Origin: Pseudomonas fluorescens
Lineage (GTDB): Bacteria; Pseudomonadota; Gammaproteobacteria; Pseudomonadales; Pseudomonadaceae
DNA: 64,000 nt
Direction of reading: 5' to 3'
NCBI RefSeq assembly: GCF_040448305.1
Contig: NZ_CP148752.1
Span: 2,666,001 to 2,730,000 of the forward strand
Shown: piece after piece, positions 52,525-61,503 of the stretch
Layout of the letters: every line of letters begins with the position of its first letter
Numbering within the stretch: the stretch's first letter is position 1
Program-made: the position numbers and the translations under genes
Notes under the pieces: model-generated
Told to the model about the DNA's origin: nothing
Databases searched by the model: none
Seen by the model: only the letters and a program-made list of their open reading frames with translations

Positions 52525-53634
52525 TCACTCAGTGAATGGAATACTCTCCACCACCTCCAGGTCATACCCGGTCAAGCCCGCATACTTCAGCGGCGGGCCG
52601 AGGTGGCGCAATTTGCCGACACCCAGGTTCTGCAGGATCTGCGCACCGGTGCCCACTTCCGAATAAATCCGTGACTGCGAACGGCTGAACTGCCGGGGCG
52701 GCTGGGTCAATTGCGGCACGCGTTCGAGCAATGCCTGGGAGGATTCGTGATTGGCCAGCACCACCACCACGCCGTGGCCTTCGGCGGCGACACGCTGCAA
52801 GGCGGCCCACAAGGTCCAGTTGGTCGGCCCGCTGTATTCGGCACCGACCAGGTCGCGCAACGGATCGATCACATGCACGCGCACCAGCGTCGGTTGCTCG
52901 CGGCGCAAATCGCCCATGACCATGGCCATGTGGACACCGCCTTCGATGCGATCCTCAAAGGTGATCAGACGAAAGGTGCCATGCACGGTCGGCAGGTCAC
53001 GCTCACCGATGCGCACGATGGTGTGCTCGGTGCTCAGGCGATAGTGGATCAGGTCGGCGATGGTGCCGATCTTGATCCCGTGCTTGCGCGCGAATACTTC
53101 CAGGTCCGGGCGGCGGGCCATGGTGCCGTCGTCGTTCATCACTTCGACGATCACCGAGGCCGGGGTATGGCCGGCCAGGCGTGCCAGGTCGCAGCCGGCT
53201 TCGGTGTGGCCGGCGCGGGTCAGCACGCCGCCTTCGCGGGCGCGCAACGGGAAGATGTGGCCCGGTTGCACGATGTCGGCAGGGCCGGCGTTGGCGGCGA
53301 CGGCGGCGGCCACGGTGCATGCCCGATCTGCTGCAGAGATACCGGTGGTCACACCGACGGCGGCCTCGATGGACACGGTGAAGGCGGTGCTGAACACGCT
53401 GCCGTTGCTCGGCACCATCTGCTCCAGGCCCAGGCGTTTGCAGTGTTCGTCGGTCAGGGTCAGGCAGATCAGGCCCCGGGCTTCACGGGCCATGAAGCTG
53501 ATCGCCTCGGGTGTGCAGCAGTCGGCGGCCAGCAACAAGTCGCCTTCGTTTTCCCGGTCTTCATCGTCGACCAGCAGGACCATTTTGCCGAGGCGGTAAT
53601 CTTCGATGATTTCTTCGATGCTGTTGAAGGCCAT
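52525..53634 (-). CDS. ribBA: RibBA-type protein: active DHBP synthase with degenerate GTP cyclohydrolase II half
   Basis: 369 residues. The N-terminal half (1-205) is a complete 3,4-dihydroxy-2-butanone 4-phosphate synthase: VDDEDRENEGDLL metal site, RAGHTEAGCDLARL and EVMNDDGTMAR. The C-terminal half aligns with GTP cyclohydrolase II (RIEGGVHMAMVMGDL, LVRVH) but the three zinc cysteines are gone: the SECLTGD and RCDCG positions read HVIDPLRD and YSGPTNW. So it makes the four-carbon riboflavin precursor only. Divergent from DUF1330 with a shared operator between; this suggests extra flavin supply for the monooxygenase. Confidence 0.9.
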   Translation of the reverse strand: MAFNSIEEIIEDYRLGKMVLLVDDEDRENEGDLLLAADCCTPEAISFMAREARGLICLTLTDEHCKRLGLEQMVPSNGSVFSTAFTVSIEAAVGVTTGISAADRACTVAAAVAANAGPADIVQPGHIFPLRAREGGVLTRAGHTEAGCDLARLAGHTPASVIVEVMNDDGTMARRPDLEVFARKHGIKIGTIADLIHYRLSTEHTIVRIGERDLPTVHGTFRLITFEDRIEGGVHMAMVMGDLRREQPTLVRVHVIDPLRDLVGAEYSGPTNWTLWAALQRVAAEGHGVVVVLANHESSQALLERVPQLTQPPRQFSRSQSRIYSEVGTGAQILQNLGVGKLRHLGPPLKYAGLTGYDLEVVESIPFTE

Positions 53635-53666
53635 GCTGGAGTCTCAGTGTTTGTTGGATTGGTAAT

Positions 53667-53683
53667 GTGGTATACCATAATAC
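53667..53683. promoter_or_regulatory. Shared operator, copy 5 (ribBA / DUF1330 divergent promoter)
   Basis: GTGGTATACCATAATAC, including the palindrome TGGTATACCA (53668-53677), in the 70-bp gap between the divergent starts of ribBA (53634) and the DUF1330 gene (53705). One site could control both. Confidence 0.78.
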
Positions 53684-53704
53684 AAAACAAGCTGAGAGGT
53701 CACT

Positions 53705-54001
53705 ATGAAGGCGTACTGGATTGCTCATGTGGATGTCACTGACCCCGATCAATACAGTCAATACACTCAGCGCGCGCCGAAGGCGTTTGCTCTGTATGGC
53801 GGTCGGATTCTGGCGCGGGGTGGGCGTAGCGAGGCGATGGAAGGCCGGTCGACGCCGCAACGTAGTGTGGTGATTGAGTTTGATTCCTATGAGCAGGCGG
53901 TGGCTTGCTATCACTCGGCGTTGTATCAGGAGGCGCGTGGGTACCGTGAGGGGGTGGCTTTGGCTGAGGTGATTATTGTCGAGGGCGTGGCGCTGCTCTA
54001 A
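53705..54001 (+). CDS. DUF1330 family protein
   Basis: 98 residues, a small ferredoxin-like alpha/beta barrel. Family pattern: MKAYWIAHVDVTDPDQYSQY, ILARGGRSEAMEGR and the closing VVIEFDSYEQAVACYHSALYQEA in two parts. No enzymatic role is established for DUF1330. GAGAGG lies 6 bases before the start, and the operator it shares with ribBA links it to the flavin-monooxygenase regulon. Confidence 0.88.
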   Translation: MKAYWIAHVDVTDPDQYSQYTQRAPKAFALYGGRILARGGRSEAMEGRSTPQRSVVIEFDSYEQAVACYHSALYQEARGYREGVALAEVIIVEGVALL

Positions 54002-54006
54002 AAAAC

Positions 54007-54240
54007 GCTTTGTTGGCTGAGTGCATATCCGTTTCTGCGATAACGGCGGCTGGCGGTTTCGCCCTTATGTATGGACTTGCCCCCACAGTTTTGATCTTCA
54101 GTGAACGCCAATCCCACGGCCGGCCACAATCCCTGTGGGAGCGGCGGTGCGGCGATCCGACTTGCCCGCGAAGGGGCCGGCATATTCAACAGAGATGGCG
54201 ACTGACCCACCGCTATCGCGGGCAAGCTCGTTCCCTCAGT
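54007..54240. repeat. Partial long element head followed by a REP doublet
   Basis: 54007-54068 repeats the head of the long dispersed element (TTGGCTGAGTGCATATCCGT, then CGATAACGGCGG and GGTTTCGCCCTTATG). A REP doublet follows at 54133-54239, its left arm in the GGAGCGGCGGTGCGGCGATC variant also seen at 4136-4155. No gene lies here. Confidence 0.75.
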
Positions 54241-54260
54241 TTTTGTGTATTTCCTGAGTC

Positions 54261-55160
54261 TCAGTTCAACACAAAATCCACCGGCTCCAGTTGTGGCGGC
54301 AGTTCCGTCACACCCAAGGCAGCCAGCACATCGCGCTCGATGTTGCGCACGATGGCGTCGGTGGGCAGGTCGTTTTCATCGCGGCCGAAGGGGTCTTCCA
54401 GTTCATCGGCAATCGCATCCAGGCCGAAAAAGGTGTAGCTGACAATCGCCGTGAAAATCGGTGTCAGCCAACCCAGGGGTTCGGCCATGGCAAACGGCAA
54501 GAGGATGCAGAACAGGTAGATGGTGCGGTGCAGCAACAGGGTGTAAGGGAACGGTAGCGGGGTGTTCTTGATCCGTTCACAGACGGCCTGGGCATGGGTC
54601 AGGCTGGTCAGATGGTTGGTCATGAGTGTGTAGCGCCAGTCGTTGATCGCCCCGGACTCGTTGAGTGTCGAGCACTGCTGACCGACCTGCATCAGGATCT
54701 GCCCGCTGATGTCCGTGGTGTTGCCTTTGGGCATCGGGTGCAGCCAGTCGCCACTGGCGGCCATTTCGTTTTCCTGGCGCAGCCGCGCGTTGAGGGCATG
54801 GGCGAAGCCGCAAAGGTTGCTGAGGATCGTGTGTCGCTCTGCCGTGTCCTTGATCACCAGGGTTTCACGAATCATCGAGCGGATCTCCACGATCACATCG
54901 CCCCACGCCTTGCGCGCTTCATACCAGCGGTCGTAGCAGGCGTTGTTGCGAAAGCTCATGAAGATCGACAACGACAAACCCAGCAGCGTGAAGGGCGTGG
55001 CACTGACCTTGGAAAAATAACTGGGATGCAGGGTTTCAATGAGCACGATGGCCGAGGCGAGCAGCGTCACCATCAAGCTGCGCCAGGCAATGCGTTTGGC
55101 AATCGAACCCTTGAGCGACGTCAAAACGCCGATCAGGTTGGGTTTGGGTCTAACGATCAT
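54261..55160 (-). CDS. Bestrophin-like ion channel family protein
   Basis: 299 residues with four membrane helices. Bestrophin/YneE marks: RIAWRSLMVTLLASAIVLIE, ATPFTLLGLSLSIFMSFRNNACYDRWYEARKAWGDV in parts (the pore-lining SFRN and the conserved RW-E-R segment), and the C-terminal DELEDPFGRDENDLP. Bacterial homologues form pentameric channels. It lies 5 bases before the moaA stop on the same strand and is likely cotranscribed. Confidence 0.9.
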   Translation of the reverse strand: MIVRPKPNLIGVLTSLKGSIAKRIAWRSLMVTLLASAIVLIETLHPSYFSKVSATPFTLLGLSLSIFMSFRNNACYDRWYEARKAWGDVIVEIRSMIRETLVIKDTAERHTILSNLCGFAHALNARLRQENEMAASGDWLHPMPKGNTTDISGQILMQVGQQCSTLNESGAINDWRYTLMTNHLTSLTHAQAVCERIKNTPLPFPYTLLLHRTIYLFCILLPFAMAEPLGWLTPIFTAIVSYTFFGLDAIADELEDPFGRDENDLPTDAIVRNIERDVLAALGVTELPPQLEPVDFVLN

Positions 55161-55165
55161 GGGTT

Positions 55166-56164
55166 TCAGCCGCCCGTCATGTTCATGAAGCGAACAACCT
55201 GAACATCGTCGTTCACTTCGAAATTGTGTCGATAAGGCTTGAGTTTCATCGCCTCGATAATGGCTTTTTCCAGGCGCTCGGGCTGTCCGGGATGGCTGCG
55301 CAACACAGCCTTGAGATCCACCGAGTGCTCATTGCCCAGGCACAGCAGCAGACGTCCTTCCACGGTCAGCCGCACCCGATTGCAGGTGCCGCAAAAGTTG
55401 TGGCTGTGGGGCGAGATGAACCCCAGGCGAATCTGCGGCGCCTCGGCCAGGCGCCAGTAGCGCGACGGGCCCTGGGTCGACTCGGCGGAATCAATCAAAG
55501 TGTAGCGTTCGGCAATGCGTTCGCGGACCTGGCTGCTTGCGAAAAACGATTCGGTGCGGCTGTGCTCGTGGATGGTGCCCAGCGGCATTTCCTCGATGAA
55601 GGAGATGTCGAGGTTACGGTCGATGGCGAAGCTCACCAGATCATTGATCTCATGGTCGTTGCGGCCTTTCATCACCACGCAATTGAGCTTGGTGTTGCGA
55701 AATCCGGCCTGGTTGGCGGCGTCGATGCCCTTGATCACCTGCGTCAGGTCACCGGTGCGGGTCAGTTCGCGAAAACGTTGCGGGTCCAGGCAATCGAGGC
55801 TGATGTTGAGGCGCTTGACCCCGGCTTCGAACAACGGTCCGGCCAGTCTGGCCAGCTGCGATCCGTTGGTGGTCATGCACAGTTCACGCAGGCCGGGCAG
55901 GGCGGCGATCTTCTCGCACAGTTGCACCACGCCTGGACGGATCAGCGGCTCGCCTCCGGTCAGGCGGATCTTGCGGGTGCCCAGCGCGACGAAGCTTTGT
56001 GCCAGTTGATAAATCTCTTCCAGGGTCAGCACCCGTTGGCGCGGCAGAAACTGCATGTCCTCGGCCATGCAATACACGCAACGGAAATCGCAGCGGTCGG
56101 TGACCGACATCCGCAGGTAGTCCACGCGCCTTGCAAACCCATCGATCAGGACTCGTTCTGACAT
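55166..56164 (-). CDS. moaA: GTP 3',8-cyclase MoaA
   Basis: 332 residues from the ATG at 56164, with GGAGAGGA just upstream; the frame continues back to 56182. The radical-SAM cluster is Cys25-x3-Cys29-x2-Cys32 (CDFRCVYC), and the C-terminal cluster is CGTC-x13-C. It makes 3',8-cyclo-GTP, the first step of molybdopterin synthesis. The neighbouring FdhF/YdeP-type enzyme needs that cofactor. A further moaA is typical elsewhere in Pseudomonas genomes, so this could be a second copy. Confidence 0.93.
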   Translation of the reverse strand: MSERVLIDGFARRVDYLRMSVTDRCDFRCVYCMAEDMQFLPRQRVLTLEEIYQLAQSFVALGTRKIRLTGGEPLIRPGVVQLCEKIAALPGLRELCMTTNGSQLARLAGPLFEAGVKRLNISLDCLDPQRFRELTRTGDLTQVIKGIDAANQAGFRNTKLNCVVMKGRNDHEINDLVSFAIDRNLDISFIEEMPLGTIHEHSRTESFFASSQVRERIAERYTLIDSAESTQGPSRYWRLAEAPQIRLGFISPHSHNFCGTCNRVRLTVEGRLLLCLGNEHSVDLKAVLRSHPGQPERLEKAIIEAMKLKPYRHNFEVNDDVQVVRFMNMTGG

Positions 56165-56190
56165 GATTTCCTCTCCTGGCACCGAAAAAA

Positions 56191-56293
56191 CTGTAGGAGC
56201 GAGCTCTGCTCGCGATGGTCGTTAACGATTACGCGTGCTTTCTGGTTACACGCGGTGCTCTTGGGTCCATCGCGAGCAGGCTCGCTCCTACAG
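56191..56293. repeat. REP doublet, ACGATAACGCGTG-spacer subfamily
   Basis: Arms CTGTAGGAGCGAGCTCTGCT (with an inserted T) and GAGCAGGCTCGCTCCTACAG. The spacer holds GTTAACGATTACGCGTG. It sits 26 bases upstream of the moaA start. The next 300 bases (56294-56601) are unusually AT-rich and hold no gene; the only sign is a small palindrome TCCGTTAATAACGGA. Confidence 0.85.
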
Positions 56294-56601
56294 TTATGAA
56301 TTCCGTTAATAACGGATTTGTTGAGCGCAGGCTAAGAGCAACTTTGGCTGGCGTCCAATCACTATTGATGACCGGGTGATCGACCGGATCTATGATGAAC
56401 TTTATTTTGTTTTAATAAGAGCTGTAATGGATTTCAGGCTATTGAAAAATAACAAAAAATATCCGTGATAGAGCGTTTCGATAATGTGGTCATAAATAGC
56501 GATTAGACAATAATTAAACGCCATTCATATGCTTTCTCCGTCAAATCGAGCAATGACCTGAATCAGGTCGAAGCCTGTGTGCATTGTCACGGAGAAGTAC
56601 C

Positions 56602-58926
56602 ATGTCTCAAGTCGACCGATACAAACCCTATAAAGGTGCCGCCGCTGGTTGGGGGGCGCTGATCGCTGTTACCAAGAACTGGCTGGGCAGTGAAAACGCG
56701 CTGAAGAACATTCGCGCCATGCTCAAGACCAACCAGAACGGCGGGTTCGACTGCCCCGGTTGTGCCTGGGGCGAGTCGCCGGAAAACGGCATGGTCAAGT
56801 TCTGCGAGAACGGCGCCAAGGCGGTTAACTGGGAGGCCACGGGGCGTTTGGTCGACCCGGCCTTCTTCAACAAGTACAGCGTCTCGGCGCTGGCCGAGCA
56901 GAGCGATTACTGGCTGGAGTATCAGGGCCGCCTGACCCACCCGATGCGTTATGACGCGGCCACCGACCGCTACGTCGAAACCACCTGGGACGAAGCGTTC
57001 GCGACGATCGCCCGGCACCTCAATGCGCTGGAATCGCCGGATCAGGCCGAGTTCTACACCTCGGGCCGGGCCAGCAACGAGGCCGCCTATCTCTATCAAC
57101 TGTTTGTCCGCGCCTACGGCACCAACAACTTCCCGGACTGCTCCAACATGTGCCACGAAGCCAGCGCGGTGAGCATGATCGAAAGCCTCGGCGTGGGTAA
57201 AGGCACCGTGGTGTTTGACGACCTGGAGCATGCCGATGCGATCTTCGTCATCGGCCAGAACCCCGGCACCAACCACCCGCGGATGCTCGAGCCCTTGCGC
57301 GAAGCGGTCAAGCGCGGCGCACAGGTGATCTGCATCAACCCGCTCAAGGAGCGTGGACTGGAGCGCTTCCAGCATCCACAGCACCCGATCGAAATGCTGC
57401 TGAACGGCTCCGAGCCGACCAACACCGCGTACTTCCGCCCGGCACTGGGCGGTGACATGGCGGTCATGCGCGGCATGGTCAAGTTCCTGCTGCAGTGGGA
57501 GCGCGAAGCACAGGTCAACGGCAGCGAGCCGGTGTTCGACCACGCGTTCATCGCCGAACACACCTCGGGAATGGGTACCTACCTGGGGGAAGTCGACGCC
57601 ACCAGTTGGGAGCACATCGAGCAGCAGTCGGGCATGACGTTGGCTGACATCGAACTCGCCGCCCACATGTACGCCCGGTCCAAGCGGGTGATCATGTGCT
57701 GGGCGATGGGCTTGACCCAGCACACGCACTCGGTGCCGATGCTGCAGGAAGTCATCAACCTGATGCTGCTGCGCGGCAACGTCGGCCGTCCCGGCGCGGG
57801 GCTGTCGCCGGTGCGCGGTCACAGTAACGTGCAGGGCGACCGCACCATGGGCATCAACGAACTGGCGCCTGCGGATTTGCTCGATGCCCTGGAAAAACGC
57901 TTCTCCTTCAAGCCACCGCGCGAGCATGGTCACAACACCGTGATGGCGATCGGCGCGATGGAGCAGGGGCGTTCGAAAGTGTTTATCGCCCTGGGCGGCA
58001 ACTTCGCCCAGGCCACCCCCGACACGCCGCGCACCCACGCCGCGTTGCGCAAATGCGACCTCACCGTGCACATCGCCACCAAGCTTAACCGCAGCCATCT
58101 GGTCACCGGTCGTGAAGCGCTGATCCTGCCGTGCCTGGGCCGCACCGACATCGACATCCAGGCCGAAGGGCCGCAAGGCGTCACCGTGGAAGACACCTTC
58201 AGCATGATCCACATCTCCCACGGCCAACTGAAACCGAAGTCGAAACACCTGCGCTCCGAGCCTGCGATCATTGCCGGTATCGCCGCCGCGACCCTGGGCA
58301 AGCACCCGATCGACTGGAACTGGGCCATCGGCGACTACGGTCGCATCCGCAACATGATTGCCGACACCATTCCCGGCTTCGAGGATTTCAACCGGCGCTT
58401 GCTGCATCCGGGCGGTTTCCACATGCCCAACGACGCGGCCAAGCGCATCTGGAAAACCGCCAGCGGCAAAGCCCAGTTCACCCCGAGCGTGTTGCCGGAG
58501 CACTTGATCAGCGAGGGCGTGCGCAACCTGGCGGTCAAGCCGCACCTGATTCTGCAGACCATGCGCTCCCACGATCAGTACAACACCACGCTGTACGGCC
58601 TGGATGACCGTTATCGTGGGGTGTACGGCATGCGCGACGTGGTGTTCGCCAACGAGCAGGACATTCGCCGGCTGGGTTTCGAGCCTGGGCAGAAGGTCGA
58701 CCTGGTGGCGCTGTGGGACGACGAACGCGAGCGTCGGGTCAGCGGTTTTACCCTGATCGCCTACGACATTCCGGCCGGTCAGGCGGCGGCGTACTACCCG
58801 GAGACCAACCCGTTGGTGCCGCTGGAAAGTTACGGTGATCGCACCTTCACCCCGACTTCCAAGTTCATCGCCATCCGGCTGGAACAGGCGAAGGCCAGCA
58901 ACCTGATTTCGACTTCCGCCGCCTAG
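56602..58926 (+). CDS. FdhF/YdeP family molybdopterin oxidoreductase
   Basis: 774 residues from the ATG at 56602 with GGAGAAG upstream. Molybdopterin oxidoreductase and dinucleotide-binding domains are intact: FDCPGCAWGE with FCENGAKAVNWEA at the N-terminus, TSGRASNEAAYL, DCSNMCHEASAV, GQNPGTNHPRML, RGHSNVQGDRTMGI and MRSHDQYNTTLYG. E. coli YdeP is linked to acid resistance; the reaction of this group is unknown, and formate oxidation should not be assumed. Next to it are moaA and the cioAB oxidase. Confidence 0.9.
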   Translation: MSQVDRYKPYKGAAAGWGALIAVTKNWLGSENALKNIRAMLKTNQNGGFDCPGCAWGESPENGMVKFCENGAKAVNWEATGRLVDPAFFNKYSVSALAEQSDYWLEYQGRLTHPMRYDAATDRYVETTWDEAFATIARHLNALESPDQAEFYTSGRASNEAAYLYQLFVRAYGTNNFPDCSNMCHEASAVSMIESLGVGKGTVVFDDLEHADAIFVIGQNPGTNHPRMLEPLREAVKRGAQVICINPLKERGLERFQHPQHPIEMLLNGSEPTNTAYFRPALGGDMAVMRGMVKFLLQWEREAQVNGSEPVFDHAFIAEHTSGMGTYLGEVDATSWEHIEQQSGMTLADIELAAHMYARSKRVIMCWAMGLTQHTHSVPMLQEVINLMLLRGNVGRPGAGLSPVRGHSNVQGDRTMGINELAPADLLDALEKRFSFKPPREHGHNTVMAIGAMEQGRSKVFIALGGNFAQATPDTPRTHAALRKCDLTVHIATKLNRSHLVTGREALILPCLGRTDIDIQAEGPQGVTVEDTFSMIHISHGQLKPKSKHLRSEPAIIAGIAAATLGKHPIDWNWAIGDYGRIRNMIADTIPGFEDFNRRLLHPGGFHMPNDAAKRIWKTASGKAQFTPSVLPEHLISEGVRNLAVKPHLILQTMRSHDQYNTTLYGLDDRYRGVYGMRDVVFANEQDIRRLGFEPGQKVDLVALWDDERERRVSGFTLIAYDIPAGQAAAYYPETNPLVPLESYGDRTFTPTSKFIAIRLEQAKASNLISTSAA

Positions 58927-59047
58927 TACCGGGGGCGGCCCAAAGCCGCTCACCTGACCCTTTCGACTTGTGTTGGCTGCAGGCCCCCCGGCCTGACGGT
59001 GGCCCGGCCGTGTGCCGCCGTTTTTCAGCCGCGATGAGGATATCGAC

Positions 59048-60469
59048 ATGTTTAACCTGGAGGCACTGGACCTGGCGCGTATGCAATTCGCGTTCACGGT
59101 TTCGTTCCATATCATCTTTCCCGCCATCACCATCGGGCTGGCCAGTTTCCTGGCGGTGCTCGAAGGGCTTTGGCTGAAGACCCACAACGACACCTACCGC
59201 GATCTCTACCATTTCTGGTCGAAGATCTTCGCCGTCAACTTCGGCATGGGCGTGGTCTCGGGGCTGGTCATGGCCTACGAGTTCGGCACCAACTGGAGCC
59301 GTTTCTCCGACTTCGCCGGCAGCATCACCGGGCCCTTGCTGACCTATGAAGTGCTCACGGCGTTCTTCCTTGAGGCCGGTTTCCTCGGGGTCATGCTGTT
59401 CGGCTGGAACCGGGTAGGGCGCGGCTTGCACTTCTTCTCGACGGTCATGGTCGCCATCGGCACGCTGATTTCGACGTTCTGGATTCTTGCCTCCAACAGC
59501 TGGATGCAAACACCCCAGGGCTTCGAGATCGTCGACGGTCGGGTGATGCCGCTGGACTGGTTGGCCATCGTGTTTAACCCGTCGTTTCCGTACCGCCTGG
59601 CGCACATGGCGATTGCAGCGTTCGTGGCCACGGCGTTCTTTGTCGGCTCGTCGGCGGCGTGGCACCTGCTGCGCGGCAACGACACCAAGCAAGTGCGCAA
59701 GATGCTGTCGATGGCGTTGTGGATGGCCTTGATCGTCTGCCCGATCCAGGCAGTGGTCGGTGACGCCCACGGCTTGAACACCCTGGAACATCAACCGGCG
59801 AAGATCGCGGCCATCGAAGGGCACTGGGAAAACAACGGCAGCGAAGCGACGCCGCTGGTGCTGTTCGGCATCCCCGACATGCAGGCCGAGAAGACCCGAT
59901 ACGCCATCGAAATTCCCTACCTGGGCAGCCTGATCCTGACCCACAGCCTCGACAAGCAGATCCCGGCGCTCAAGAGCTTCCCGAAAGAGGATCGGCCGAA
60001 TGCGACGGTGGTCTTCTGGAGTTTCCGCGTCATGGCCGGACTCGGCATGTTGATGGTGCTGGCCGGCGTGCTCGGCCTGGCCCTGCGCCGCAGCGGCGCC
60101 ATCTACCGCAATCGCTGGTTCCTGCGCCTGATGCTGTGGATGGGACCAAGTGGCCTGATCGCCATGTTGGCCGGGTGGATCACTACCGAAGTCGGGCGCC
60201 AGCCGTGGGTGGTGTATGGCCTGCTGCGTACCGCCGATGCCGCGTCGAATCACAGTGTCGCGCAATTGAGCATCTCGCTGGCGCTGTTCGTGGTGATCTA
60301 CTTCTCGGTGTTCACGGTGGGCATCGGCTACATGATGAAACTGGTCGGCAAAGGGCCGCAGCCCCATCACGGGCATGCCGCCGACGGGCATTCCGATCAG
60401 GTCATCACACCGCGCCGGCCGCTGTCCGCCGACGCTGAAATCCTCGAAACCGACGCCCGCGTCAATTGA
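59048..60469 (+). CDS. cioA: Cyanide-insensitive cytochrome bd-type oxidase subunit I
   Basis: 473 residues from the ATG at 59048 (GAGGATATCGAC before it). About nine membrane helices. Haem-ligand regions: MQFAFTVSFHIIFPAITIG (His21), FPYRLAHMAIAA and the later Met region. GWITTEVGRQPWVVYG is conserved. The short Q-loop marks the CioA group rather than long-loop CydA. It oxidises ubiquinol and reduces oxygen with high cyanide tolerance. It lies 17 bases before cioB. Confidence 0.93.
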   Translation: MFNLEALDLARMQFAFTVSFHIIFPAITIGLASFLAVLEGLWLKTHNDTYRDLYHFWSKIFAVNFGMGVVSGLVMAYEFGTNWSRFSDFAGSITGPLLTYEVLTAFFLEAGFLGVMLFGWNRVGRGLHFFSTVMVAIGTLISTFWILASNSWMQTPQGFEIVDGRVMPLDWLAIVFNPSFPYRLAHMAIAAFVATAFFVGSSAAWHLLRGNDTKQVRKMLSMALWMALIVCPIQAVVGDAHGLNTLEHQPAKIAAIEGHWENNGSEATPLVLFGIPDMQAEKTRYAIEIPYLGSLILTHSLDKQIPALKSFPKEDRPNATVVFWSFRVMAGLGMLMVLAGVLGLALRRSGAIYRNRWFLRLMLWMGPSGLIAMLAGWITTEVGRQPWVVYGLLRTADAASNHSVAQLSISLALFVVIYFSVFTVGIGYMMKLVGKGPQPHHGHAADGHSDQVITPRRPLSADAEILETDARVN

Positions 60470-60486
60470 AGGAAGGGAGTTGAGTC

Positions 60487-61503
60487 ATGGGTATTCAAGG
60501 TATCGATTTATCGCTGATCTGGGGCGTGATCATCGTCTTCGGCGTGATGATGTACGTGATCATGGACGGCTTCGACCTGGGGTTGGGCATTCTGTTTCCG
60601 CTGATCCCGGATGCGAAGGAACGCGATGTGATGATGAACACCGTGGCACCGGTCTGGGACGGCAACGAGACCTGGCTGGTGCTGGGCGGCGCGGCGCTGT
60701 ATGGCGCGTTCCCGCTGGCCTATTCGGTGATTCTGGAAGCGTTGTACCTGCCGCTGATCCTGATGTTGTGCGGCTTGATTTTTCGCGGTGTGGCGTTCGA
60801 GTTCCGTTTCAAAGCCAGCCCTGAAAAGCGGCATGTCTGGGACATGGCGTTCATCGGTGGTTCGCTGCTGGCGACTTTCTCCCAAGGCGTGGTGATCGGT
60901 GCGTACATTGCCGGCATCCCGGTGGTCGACCGCCAGTTCGCCGGTGGTTCGCTGGACTGGCTGGCACCCTTTCCGCTGTTCTGCGGAGTCGGTCTGATCG
61001 TCGCTTATGCGCTGCTCGGCAGCACCTGGCTGCTGGTCAAGACCGAAGGCATGCTCGAATCGCGGATGCGCCTGTTCACCCGGCCCCTGGCCTGGCTGCT
61101 GTTGGCGGTGATCGGCGTGATCTGCGTGTGGACGCCAATCCTGCATCCGGAAATCGCCACCCGCTGGTTTGCCCATGCGCACCTGGCGGTGTTCGGTGGC
61201 CTGGCGGTGCTGGCCTTGCTGGCGATGTTCGGCTTGCTCAAGACCCTGCGCCAGCGCCACACCCATTGGCCGTTCGCCTTCACCCTGATGCTGGTGTTTC
61301 TCGGTTACATCGGCCTGGCGTTCAGCATCTGGCCAAACATCGTGCCGCCGTCGATCAGCCTGTGGGCAGCGGCGTCACCACCGACCAGCCAGCTGTTCAT
61401 CCTGATCGGCGCGCTGTTCATCCTGCCGATCATCCTGATGTACACGGTCTGGAGCTACTACGTGTTCCGCGGCAAAGTGAGGATTGGCGATGGCTACCAT
61501 TGA
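60487..61503 (+). CDS. cioB: Cyanide-insensitive cytochrome bd-type oxidase subunit II
   Basis: 338 residues, eight membrane helices. CydB/CioB marks: IDLSLIWGVIIVFGVMMYVIMDGFDLGLGIL in pieces, PVWDGNETWLVLGGAALYGAFPLAY, and the late WPNIVPPSISLWAAASPP. It is the non-haem partner of CioA. Its 3' end overlaps the small downstream gene by 14 bases. Confidence 0.94.
   Translation: MGIQGIDLSLIWGVIIVFGVMMYVIMDGFDLGLGILFPLIPDAKERDVMMNTVAPVWDGNETWLVLGGAALYGAFPLAYSVILEALYLPLILMLCGLIFRGVAFEFRFKASPEKRHVWDMAFIGGSLLATFSQGVVIGAYIAGIPVVDRQFAGGSLDWLAPFPLFCGVGLIVAYALLGSTWLLVKTEGMLESRMRLFTRPLAWLLLAVIGVICVWTPILHPEIATRWFAHAHLAVFGGLAVLALLAMFGLLKTLRQRHTHWPFAFTLMLVFLGYIGLAFSIWPNIVPPSISLWAAASPPTSQLFILIGALFILPIILMYTVWSYYVFRGKVRIGDGYH

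Noticed and set aside
56294..56601. FNR/ANR box before the molybdoenzyme gene
   Set aside because: TTGAT at 56364 and TGATC nearby do not fit TTGAT-N4-ATCAA.
56602..58926. Calling the molybdoenzyme a formate dehydrogenase
   Set aside because: The sequence pattern is that of the FdhF/YdeP group, for which formate activity is not shown, and no other formate dehydrogenase subunit or fdhD lies beside it.
56587..59193. 868-codon open frame on the minus strand
   Set aside because: Lies opposite the FdhF/YdeP gene and runs into cioA; no recognisable motifs.
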